Shown here: positions 26,601 through 38,600 of the stretch, piece by piece
How positions within the stretch are numbered: position 1 is the stretch's first letter
Layout: each line of letters opens with the position of its first letter
NCBI RefSeq assembly: GCF_036417845.1
Contig: NC_089981.1
Location: 83,555,268-83,619,267, forward strand
DNA length: 64,000 nucleotides
Reading direction: 5' to 3'
Source: Apteryx mantelli
Lineage: Eukaryota; Chordata; Aves; Apterygiformes; Apterygidae
Made by a program: the position numbers and the translations under genes
Notes under the pieces: generated by a model
What the model was told of the DNA's origin: nothing
What the model saw: the letters and a program-made list of their open reading frames with translations, nothing else
The model's database searches: none

Positions 26601-29600
26601 CCCATTCAGAACATCTGTAGTTCTGGACTTCTGTAAAAGAAAACAAATGTTTAAAAGCAACCTTTAGCTCAGGCAATTTTTGTACTCCAGTCAGTCCCCC
26701 CAGCTGCAAGCATTAGTAAAGGCAAAGCGACCTACGCTCAAGTTTCCCTGTATACCACTTCTAGTACCTTGACACGTCTTTCTCTAGAAAAATGAGGGGT
26801 CAGCTTTAACTGTTAGTCAGATTGCTTTTATTTCCACCACAAATAGTCACTTCAGCTCTATATAGACTGGGATGCAGAAACAGCATAAGATAATGTTTTC
26901 TTTGTCATTGATCTCACAATATTAAATGAAAATTAAGGTACTCACCACACAGCTCAAAATGCCTGGGTTTGACTCACTTTGTTGTTGCTTTACTTAGTTG
27001 CAGGCTTGCCACTCATCTGGCACTATCAAGATGAGGTGTTTTGGAAGAAATTTTGAATCCTCCTGAATTTAGACTTTTCTTTTTTCATAAATATGTTGGA
27101 AATATGTATGGAAAACAAAACTGAAAAGCCAGCAAAACACACTAGCTTCAAGGCTGCAGGATCTCTGAGTGAATTTCCTGTAATGAACAGTGGACAAATC
27201 ATGCTGTCTTATGAACTGTGTCCAAGTTATCTCAGAACAGGATAGAATGCAATAGTATCCTTTTCTGAAATAAAAGCCTAAGATTATTCATATCATAACC
27301 CATCACCTTCTACGTTATCCATAATGGTTCTTGTTCTCTGTATTTATTTGCTACCCTTTGGGGGATCAAAATTTTTAGGTTTCTTACAACACCCAGTTTC
27401 AGCCACTTATTTCAGTAGATAATGTTTTCCCTGGCCTATAAAATATATCTCGTAACACAAGAGAACATCACAGAGTGAAAAAGGTAAAAAGAGAATATTT
27501 TACTATTTTCTTTTCTGTTTTCATTTACTGTCCATTGCATATTGATGATGGCAGGTTTTGCTTTTTCAAAAGTCAGTTTCCATTGTTTTTAAGCATCTTT
27601 CACGTGATGATAAAAGAGAGACAAAACCTTTAAAAGAGAAGCAAACATGAATATGAATCAGCATATCTTTTGGGAGAAGCTGTAGTTTGTGAGACTACTT
27701 TTAAAACTTAGGATTCTTTTAAATCAACTAGATTTAAAGTTGATGAAGCCTTTGCTGCTTCATAAAATTAAATATTATAGCAGTTCAATAGTTGTATCTA
27801 TTTTACAGGTTATTATATTAAACAATATATGGAACAAACAGTTTAAAAAAGTGGTTTCTTATCTTACAAAGCACGTGAAATCAAATCTTGCCTGTCAGAA
27901 ATGCTGCTGCTATCAAACTTCACATATTAACATTGTAATTGTTGGCAATACCCATATTAGTGAAAATATTGTTCTTCTAAATCCTGCTGTTGTATACATC
28001 CAGAATATTATATTTTGTCTGCGTGGGTAAGACATACTTGAAAATATTTTTTTATTTCAGTGTACACTGTAAAAATTGTGGAAAAAAAGAGTGAAATCGT
28101 TAGGTTGCAGGAAAAGATAAATAGCAGCAACGATGCAATTGTTCATTTGCGCAAGCAAAATGAGAGCAGAAAGGACAGCTATAATGAGTAAGTATAATAT
28201 AAGCTGAACTTTTAGTTATAGATAGTTGAGAAAGTCAGTGAAAGACTTAAGAAAGACAGTGAAAAAATTGTGTAAAAATATGTATGTGTGTGAGCAGACA
28301 GGAGTGATAGTAAAGAAATTTTTTATCTTTAGTATTTTCCTAATGTTTTTAAGCTGTGAATTATGAGGTAAAAAAGTTGCAGTATTATCTATCCCTTGAT
28401 AAAGTACATTTTAGAAACAGAGATTACTTTCTATTTTAGTACTTCATTAGAATCAGTAATAATTTTCAGAGATCACAGGTGCCATCTTTGCAGCATGCTG
28501 ATGAATTCGGCAGTCAAGTAATGGAAACATAATTTTCTTAATTTTGTCTGTCTAAGTTTAATGAGATTTTAACAGTATTAAGAATATTCTTTGCTAACAA
28601 GATAATAACTGTCAGTGATAATAAGGCTTCATTTTGTTCTGCTTTGTTTAATACTGAATTTGGCTTTCTGAAATTGAAGTATCTTTCTACTTTTTTGCTC
28701 GCAACTTGTACTTTTTGTTCTAATACGCGTTCTCTCTTAAGATGTTTCGTAACTGCCTGTATATGTAGATATGAGCATACTTTTACATCAGATTCTGGTA
28801 TAATTTTTACTGCTTTAAAATTGTTCTTCTACACATACTGTTCTGATGAACCCCTTGGACTGCAGTCAATAGTTTTCTTCGTAGAAAATTTTCTATCAGA
28901 TTATTAGGGGAAGTTTTAAATGCAGATCAGTTTGGGGTCTTAGTAATTGGAAATTCTTCAAGCAAGTATTTGGCTACAAAGGGTTTCTCCATATTGGCAT
29001 GGATAGTCTTGTTTTATAAAATGAAAATTTTAGGTGTGCTTTACCAAGATATCGAATCAGGCAAATCTGTATTTGACAATATAGAAAATTTGGCCCAGAT
29101 TATATAATCCTGTCTTTTTCATTGTGGTGTTCCTCTTTCTACAGTCTTTTTAGCTCCTCTGTAGTTTAAGTGATGATCTGTTAGCAAATCCTATCTGTTT
29201 TCTTGCAATTCTATACAAAGATAAATGCTTCAAAAAATGTCTGCAACATGTATTTGATGTTCTTATTACACTGTAAGGTACTCTTTAATTTCAGGATGTG
29301 AATGGAGAATGTGGGTGTTCCTAAAAATCAAAAGAGAAGTGAAGATAGCCTCAGGGTCCTTTTTAGGTTTATTTTGAACTATTTGAAAAAAGAGAAGAAG
29401 GATGGGATGGAGTCATTAATGAGTGGGATGGGTATAGCGGGTAGCTGTTTGAATCAGCTGTCATTCTATTCTGAGCAGCAGCTTTAGCATAAAAAGAGTT
29501 GGGAAAAGATTTGAGCTTGATAAGAAAATTCCAGTTTTATTTATACTAAATACTTGCCTCCAATGCAGTACAAAGTGAACACTTTGATAAGCTACTAAAA

Positions 29601-32600
29601 CTGTTCACACTATTTTCTCAGGTATCTTTTAAAGTTGCAAATCAACTGTTGTGTAATGCATATAAAGAATTAAAGGTAGAACTAAGGGATCTGATCAGAA
29701 TTTTACTCATTGAGTTCAATGGGATTTTGCTCAGGTCCTAAAAAGAATAAGCAATGACATTAATGTAAAGTGATTGAAAATGAGAAGTGACTCGTTAATG
29801 GATACTTGTATTCATACAAAGATGATGCTTGCAGAAGAGTAAAGACTTGTCTTAGATTATTGAAAATGTCGTTCAACAAAATACTGAAAAGTACAATAAA
29901 CAAACCCTAGCTATATGCTCAGACAATCAAAAGAAATGAAAGAACTTACATACTACAATCATCTAGAACGTCTAGTATTTAATCTAGCTAATACTCAAGA
30001 TTCACTGGACATCATTCTAATGTAGATTTTGTAAATTCAAATATTGGTTTGTAGTCAAAATCTTCCCTGTAGCTGACTGAGTGAAAGACAAATGTTACTA
30101 CATTTAGTTGCCAATAATACTTAATAGACCTTTCAAGAAACTATTCTTTTGTCTGGATTACTGGACATCATAAGTATATTGAATCCAGTATGAAGACTTT
30201 GAGTGAAATACTGGATTCTTATATTCAACAAGTCTATAGAAAATATGACATACAAGACAGGAATATCATGACACTGCTATATCTTCTAAAGGAAACCATA
30301 TAGGTCTGTGTAACAAACTGAAGGCACCCAATGGCAATAATGAAATTCACATTTTTAGACAAGTGATGACATTTTTCAGATAATTAGTCTTGTGAATGTT
30401 TCAAATTATAAATGTTGATCCAAGAACAGGAGAAAGTGGTAAAATACTGCTGATGAACCGTAGTTCTGATTTTGTTGTTTCTCTTCTAATTTTTAAATTT
30501 CAGTTTAAGGATGATGTGATTTCATGGAAATAAAATTAAAAAAAAAAATTAAGCCAGAGGAGCTCAGAATGTTGCTAATTTATGCAAGAAACTGCTGTCT
30601 TGTCCCACTAGTTAAACTACAGGATAATTTTATTGCCATCAGATCAGTGTGGAGAAAGATTTTGTATACTCTATTAGATGAAAAGAAGGCCAAATAAATT
30701 TGATAGCTGCCAAGAACCTCTGTGAAACAGTGATGCCTTTAACAAGTTAGTAGTAGATCAGCTACTTGAATCCGGCATACCTGTGCTCAATTTACGAAAC
30801 TGCCTTCTTGTACTGTGTCTTTAGCATGTCAGCAGAATAGATGTGCATACAAAATGCAACACACAAAATGCTTTGTATTTTGATTAATACAAGCTCCATG
30901 ACTTTTTCATTGCTTGTTTTTTTTTTTCCCTCGGAAGAAAGGCATGGAATTTTCAGAGTGGAGGAAAATCACAATGCTTGCATGCTAGTTAGTGCATTTT
31001 TATATAAGTACCATTGGTTTCTACTTTTTTAAAATCTGACCCTTTTAAAATGTGTCTTTCTGCTGAATTTGCAGCAACTGTGGGGAAGTAGCATTTTCCA
31101 GTTACACTTCTAATCATCGATAGTGTCAAACAATTTGTACCAATAATACTAAATTTCCTGGATGGATCCTGCACTTTCTCATTCAGCTTTTTTGCTGGCA
31201 AACTTTAATGCTGTTATAAGTGCTGATTGTATGTTCTTGCGTTGTCTCAGCACCTGGAGTGTATCATTTTTTGTTCAAGGTTATTGGACTTCTGTTCAGC
31301 AAATTAAATGTCAGGTCTTTGTTCTTCATTTATTTCCTTGGTGGAGATTACATTAAATTAGCTGTTTCTGAAGCCTCTGTTTTATTCCGCCTTTGGAGCG
31401 ATTGTCCAAGTGCACGTTTGTACTTCGTGTGATTGCATGCTACAAACACTCCAGTTATGAACAAAAGGGCATACTCGCATCCAAAAATGCCCTTTGCTTG
31501 CCCTACTCATGAATACGCAATGCAAAGTGCATCATACATTCTCAGTTGCTTTCACCTGTCCAGTACAGAATTATTTGCCTTGTTCAGTTGCAACCTTGTT
31601 CTGTATTGCCCTTTCTCCTCTCATTGTTGATTTCCATTCCTTTAAATGTAACTTTATTTTTGCCCCACATCTGTGCTGTTCCAGATCCACTTGATCTCCA
31701 GCTAAAGCTGTGCTTCAGTCCTTACGGATTCATCCTTCTTCTGTCTCGTCAGTCTGTAGCTTTGGTAGGATCTACATAAATGTTCCTACAGTTGGGTTTT
31801 CTGTGTGCATCTCCTTGGATACTTGCACTTATCCAGAGTTCCTTCCAGGTGTTGGTGTTGCTTTAGGGAAATGTGTATTCTGGACAAATGCTGGATTTGT
31901 AGGTCATTTAAGCCCTGACTCGAGAGAGAGGGTGTGTGACTTTTTTTAATAGAAAGTTTCTATGGAGGGAGCATGTGATTTTTTTAAAGACGAAATGGGA
32001 TTTCTGTACCGCTCTTGCCCAGCCTGTTTACGTAATGCACAGGGAGCAGCCATCGTATGAACCGCAGCTCCCTGCATCTCCGAAGTTGGCTACTGGCAGC
32101 CTGTCACTGCGGAGCCTATTTTCCCTTCGTGAGGGAAATGTCTGTTAGTAGCAGATAAACCTGTTGAGCTCAATAGACTTAAGTCATTGTTCTGTTGTTT
32201 CTGTTACCTCAAAACACATAAGTATGTATAGGTCTCAATGAGATATTACTCCCTATCCAAAGTCTGCATGCACCAGAGGTTTCCGAATTTGTTTTTCATC
32301 CTCTCTAACTGAGCCATACCCTGGCAATTTGTTCAGTTACAACTTTCTATGAAAACGTGTTTTGTTGTAACTGCTACTTCAGCTGGAAGGGCAGGAGACA
32401 TCCATGCCTTAATGGCTCATGCTCCTTACAGTATCTTTTTTCAGACAAGATGTTTTTTTTAAGATACATTATATGCTTCTTCCAAAGATCGCATCTGCAT
32501 TGCACTTAAATCAGGAATATATTTGCCTGTTTTCCAGATTTCACACATCCAAGGAAGAGGCATCCAGGCATACCTGGATGTTGAGACAGTAGTATTGGTT

Positions 32601-35600
32601 TAATTCCAGTGTCCTAAATCCTTTATGTATTCCGTGAAGTTGCTGTGATTTCAGTACAATCTGCAGCATCCTGCTGTAAGAACAGCACTTTGATGGGCTG
32701 CCTCATAGCTCTCACATTACATGAGGCACCTGAAATGGAAAAAATAACAAAAAACTGAATAATTATTTTTCAAGGCTGTAGAGGGACCACATGAGACCAA
32801 GAGGAGACCCAGACTAATTATTACACAATATGGACTGATCAGTTTACTCTAGAGGAATCTAGTTATGAGCTGGGTAGGCATGAGCCACTCAGCACCTCTT
32901 GCCAGGAGACAGGTTCCTGGAATGGGTGCTTTTAGCAATGTAGACATAACCTATATAGCCAGATACCAACTGCATTTTTTAGGTACTAGTGAATTTGCAA
33001 ATATCACTGGTGTTTTTGTTACATGTGTTTTTTGTGAAGAACTGAACTTTTATGCAGAAAACACCCAGTGTCACATATACGTTTTAAACATTCTGTGTTT
33101 CGGGTACTAGTTGGAGTCTTTTCAAGTAGGAAAATATATGTGGACGATGACTCAGAGGCAGAAAAGAGTGTTACCTGTCAGCAACTGAGGTTCACTTCTC
33201 CTCTGCCATTCATTTGTTATTAACCGTTGTCTGGGATGTTTTCCTCTAAGGGCAGAGTTTGAGTTCAAGTCTAGTCAGTAAGAGGTGGTACGTGGACTAG
33301 TGACTCCAAACTCCCAGGTCAGCGCTCCCAGTTTCTGGGCTATTGTACCGAGAGACACCAGCTCTTTCTGGCTGTTTTCTGAGAGGGGCTCGCTTAGCCG
33401 ATGGAGGAGATGCTGTGTTTGCGAGTACTGCTTGCATTTAGGTATGAGATAGGTGCTAGTGATATTTTTGTGTTCATCACCAACAAGAAGAATGTATGTG
33501 TCTAAAGGGTTTACCAGTTTCACTATTCTGAGTACCTATTTTTTGGATTTGGATGTCCAACTGCTTAGCATTAGGCTCCAAAAATTTTGAAGCTTACTCT
33601 ATTTCTTTTTCAAAAAATAATAAATAATACTTTGTAATTTTTGACAATCCTATACCTATTCTTGTATTTGTGACTTTAAAATCTTGAGAAAATAAATGTC
33701 TGCATATAAAAGCTTTCTGTACTAAAAACATTTATGTTTGACTTTCAACGCATCAGATGAATGCCTTGTCCTAGTTAGCTAGCTGAAGTATCTTCTTTGT
33801 TGATGTCTTCATTTTTAAATGCCTTTTTATTAGAAAAGATAATTTATATACTTTTTTTTTTAATTTCTCCACAGTTGGAAACCCACTTACATAATTCTTA
33901 GCGAGCATGAAGAATATTTGAAAAAAGAACTCAAAGCCAATCAAGAAGCTACAGAAAATGAGAAGTATGTATGATCACATGAGATGAGGTTTCAGGCAAT
34001 AGTACTTACTAAGCAGTCTAAACTGGTCAGCAAAGATAGTGCATTCTGTGTTAAAGAGAGCTATTGTTTTTGTAAACTTTTCAGGGTAATAAGGTGACCG
34101 AGTAATTAAAAGAATATTCAGTTTACATTATTAGGAGGTCATCTGTTATTTTGTAGTTACTAATGAGGTAGGATAAAATATGGCTTCTGCAAATTCCACT
34201 GCTTCCCAAATACCTATGAGAATTTTCCAGAACACTGTTCAACTTGTTGCAGTTTCAAGAAAAGTCCTATGAAATAAAGGCAATGAATGTTTCAGTTTTG
34301 GTAGAGATATGAAATGTCAGAGCATATTAACAAGAAATCAAGTAAGTTTCACCTATAAATGATTTTTTTTCTGTTGTGATGACATATCTTCAGATATACT
34401 GTAGTATCAGTAGTTTCAGAGTAATGTTCAGGTTCGGGTAGACTTTTTGGAAAATAGTCTGGTTTTATGTTTATTCAGAAGCATCATCTGATTGAACCTA
34501 AGGTTTTAAATTCATATATGCACTAAATAAGATAATATTAGCTATATTCAGATAATTTTGTATACTTCTGTATATTCTTCATAATAAGCAGGAACATGCA
34601 AATTGAATGTTAGATCCTGCTGCTCTTTCATGTGGGCGCCAATGACACCAAGGGCAAACTGGAGACCATCAAGCAGGATTTCAGAGCTCTGGGGATGGTG
34701 GTCAAGGGTCTGGGAGCCCAGGTCATCTTCTCCTCAATCCTGCCAGTGAGGGGGATGGATGAGAGGAGGAGGAGACGGACTTTCCAGGTTAACGACTGGC
34801 TGCGCCGCTGGTGTTGGCAACAGGGTTTTGGTTTCTACGACTATGGGACCCTGTTTGAAGATCGACAACTGATGGCGAGAGATGGGATCCACCTCACGAG
34901 GCGGGGCACACGGGTCTTTGCCAACAGATTGGCCAACCTAGTAAGGAGGGCTTTAAACTAGGTATGATGGGGGAAGGGGAGAGCTATAGTGACAGGGTAG
35001 TTGGCAAAAGACTGCTCAAGTCAGGATGCCTCCAACAGGTGAATGCAGCCAGGGAAGTGCGCATGGGATGTGGCTATGGAGGACCCTCTTTTACCCCTCC
35101 TGGGAAACCTGCATGCTCGATCACCTCCCTGAAATGCCTGTACACCAATGCACGCAGCTTGGGGAACAAACAGGAAGAACTAGAGATATGTGTGCGGTCG
35201 CAGGGCCACGATCTCATTGCAATTACAGAGACATGGTGGGATAGCTCGCATGACTGGAGTGCTGTCATGGATGGCTACGTGCTTTTTAGGAAAGACAGGC
35301 CAGGAAAGCGAGGTGGTGGAGTTGCTCTTTATGTGAGAGAGCAACTGGAATGTATTGAGCTGTGCCTAGGGGTGGATGAAGAGCGAGTCGAGAGCTTATG
35401 GGTAAGGATCAAAGGGCAGGCTAACAGAGGTGACACTGTTGTGGGTGTTTACTACAGGCCACCTGATCAGGATGAGGAAGTCGATGAGGCCTTCTACAGA
35501 CAGCTGGAAGTAGCCTCACGATCCCAGGCCCTGGTTCTCATGGGGGACTTCAACCATCCCGATATCTGCTGGAAAGACAACACAGCTAGGCACAAACAGT

Positions 35601-38600
35601 CCTGGAGGTTCCTGCAGAGCATTGGTGACAACTTCTTGACACAGGTGGTGGAGGAGCCAACAAGGAGAGGTGTGCTGCTGGACCTCGTACTAACAAACAA
35701 AGAAGGACTGGTGGAAGATGTGAAGGTTGGGGGCAGCCTTGGCTGCAGTGACCATGAGATGGTGGAGTTCAGGATCCTGCGAGGAGGCAGCAGGGCACCA
35801 AGTAGGATCGCAACCCTGGACTTCAGGAGAGCAAACTTTGTCCTCTTCAGGGACCAACTTGGAGGAATCCCATGGGTGAGGGCCCTGGAAGGAAGGAGTG
35901 TTCAAGAGAGCTGGTTAATATTCAAACATCACTTCCTCCAGGCTCAAGAGCGGTGCATCCCTATGAGTAGGAAGTCAAGCAAAGGAAGCAGGAGACCTGC
36001 ATGGATGAGCAAGGAGCTCCTGGCAAAACTCAACCAGAAGAAGGAAGTCTACAGAAAGTGGAAAGGGGGACAGGCCACTTGGGATGAATATAGGAATGTT
36101 GTCAGAGTATGCAGGGATGCGACGAGGAAGGCTAAGGCCCGTTTGGAATTAAATCTGGCTAGAGATGTCAAGGACAACAAGAAGGGCTTCTTCAAATACA
36201 TCAGCAGCAAGAGGAAGACTAGGGAAAATGTGGGCCCTTTGCTGAATGGAGTGGGTGCCCTGGTGACGAAGGATGCAGAGAAGGCAGAGTTACTGAATGC
36301 CTTCTTTGCTTCAGTCTTTACTGGTCAGGCCAGCCCTCAGGAACCCCAGACCCTGGAGGCAAGAGAGAAAGTCTGGAGAGAGGAAGACTTTCCCTTGGTG
36401 GAGGAGGAGTGGGTTAGAGATCATTTAAGCAAACTTGACACCCACAAATCCATGGGCCCTGATGGGATGCACCCACGAGCGCTGAGGGAGCTGGCGGACA
36501 TTATTGCTAAGCCACTCTCCATCATCTTTGAAAGGTCATGGAGGACAGGAGAGGTGCCCGAGGACTGGAAGAAAGCCAATGTCACCCCAGTCTTCAAAAA
36601 GGGCAAGAAGGAGGACCCAGGAAACTACAGGCCAGTCAGCCTCACCTCCATCCCTGGAAAGGTGATGGAGCAGCTCATCCTGGAAGCCATCTCCACGCAT
36701 GTGGAGGAAAAGAAGGTGATCAGGAGTAGTCAGCATGGCTTCACCAAGGGGAAATCATGCCTAACCAATCTGATAGCCTTCTATGATGGAATGACTGGCT
36801 GGGTAGATGAGGGGAGAGCAGTGGATGTTGTCTACCTAGACTTCAGCAAGGCTTTTGACACTGTCTCCCATAGCATCCTCATAGGGAAGCTCAGGAAGTG
36901 TGGGTTAGATGAGTGGACAGTGAGGTGGATTGAGAACTGGCTGAATGGCAGAGCTCAGAGAGTTGTGATCAGTGGCACAGAGTCTAGTTGGAGGCCTGTA
37001 GCTAGCGGTGTCCCCCAGGGGTCAGTACTGGGTCCAGTCTTGTTCAACTTCTTCATCAATGACCTGGATGAAGGCACAGAGTGCACCCTCAGCAAGTTTG
37101 CTGATGATACCAAACTGGGAGGAGTGGCTGATACGCCAGAGGGCTGTGCTGCCATTCAGAGAGACTTGGACAGGCTGGAGAGGTGGGCAGAGAGGAACCT
37201 CATGAAGTTCAACAAAGGGAAGTGCAGGGTCCTGCACCTGGGGAGGAATAACCCCCTGCACCAGTACAGGTTGGGGGTTGACCTGCTGGAGAGCAGCTCT
37301 GCGGAGAAGGACCTGGGAGTGCTGGTGGACACCAAGTTAAGCATGAGGCAGCAATGTGCCCTTGTGGCCAAGAAGGCCAATGGTATCCTGGGGTGCATCA
37401 GGAAGAGTGTTGCCAGCAGGTCGAGGGAGGTGATTCTCCCCCTCTACTCAGCCCTGGTGAGGCCCCATCTGGAGTACTGCGTCCAGTTCTGGGCTCCCCA
37501 GTACAAGAGGGATGTGGCACTACTGGAGCAAGTCCAGCGAAGGGCCACAAAGATGATTAGGGGACTGGAGCATCTCTCTTATGAGGAAAGGCTGAGAGAG
37601 CTGGGCCTGTTTAGCTTGCAGAAGAGAAGGCTGAGAGGAGATCTTATCAACGTGTACAAGTATCTGAAGGGAGGGTGTCGAGAGGATGGGACCAGACTCT
37701 TTTCAGTGGTGCCGAGCGACAGGACGCGAGGCAATGGACACAAACTGAAACACAGACACTTCCATCTTAACATGAGGAAAAACTTTTTCACTGTGAGGGT
37801 GACAGAGCACTGGAACAGGTTGCCCCGAGAGGTTGTGGAGTCTCCTTCTCTGGAGATATTCAAAACGCGCCTGGATGCAATCCTGTGCAATGTGCTCTAG
37901 GTGACCCTGCTTGGGCAGGGGAGTTGGACTAGATGATCTCCAGAGGTCCCTTCCAACCTCAGCGATTCTGTGACTCTGTGATTCTGTGAAAAATAGGATA
38001 AGTGATTCAGGAAAGCCTGATCTATACCATTTTAAGATTAGTGGTGGGTAAGGTTCTAGAATGGATTCTGCATTTTGAAGATATCACTTGTTTTGTTGTA
38101 GCATGTTGTTGCAGAATGTACCCTTTACTGATCTGTTTGAGAAGGAGTAGAGATTGGTTAGCCCTATGCTGACAGCAGGGCAGATCCGTTTAGATGTCTG
38201 AATACCAATTTGGAGGTGTAACTTTAGGTAACAGTAATTGAAAATTTTAGGTTTGTTTTTTTTAAGTGTTCTTTTTGCCAATTGTTTAAGACTGAAGAAA
38301 TAGCATTAGGTGCCCAATAGCCTTTAATTAACTCAGTAGTTTATCTGTCTTCTTCTTGTTCAGAGCTCTATATTTGGTGAAAATAAGGCTAAATTGGCTT
38401 TCTGTTAGTATATGATAAAGCCATTTTGGCTTTCACTAATTTGATCTGACAAGCCAGAGAAGCATTACTTTTAAATTGCTTCTTTAGTTGACTAGTTTCA
38501 ATTCCAACATGAAAGTGTTTGATTTAATTTGTTTTCCTGAGCTTAATTATAAGACATTATGACTATAAATCATAACATAAATTTAATTTATGCATTTTAT

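Larger units (their letters stand above)
34612..37988 (+). mobile_element. CR1 LINE, 5'-truncated, ORF2 intact
   Basis: A CR1 non-LTR retrotransposon lies in sense orientation inside SIX6OS1 intron 4. It begins within the C-terminal part of ORF1 ([11 protein letters not shown]...), so the 5' end and most of ORF1 are missing. It carries a complete ORF2, and ends with the CR1 3' signature: a GGACTAGATGATCTCCAGAG-type tail and three octamers (ATTCTGTG, ACTCTGTG, ATTCTGTG) at 37,965-37,988. The left boundary is approximate to about 10 bp. An undamaged ORF2 suggests recent insertion. Confidence 0.95.

Noticed and set aside
34632-34961. Reading the frame at 34,632 as a complete small protein
   Set aside because: The first codon is GTG and the frame continues upstream to the truncated edge of the CR1. 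It is the C-terminal remnant of CR1 ORF1.
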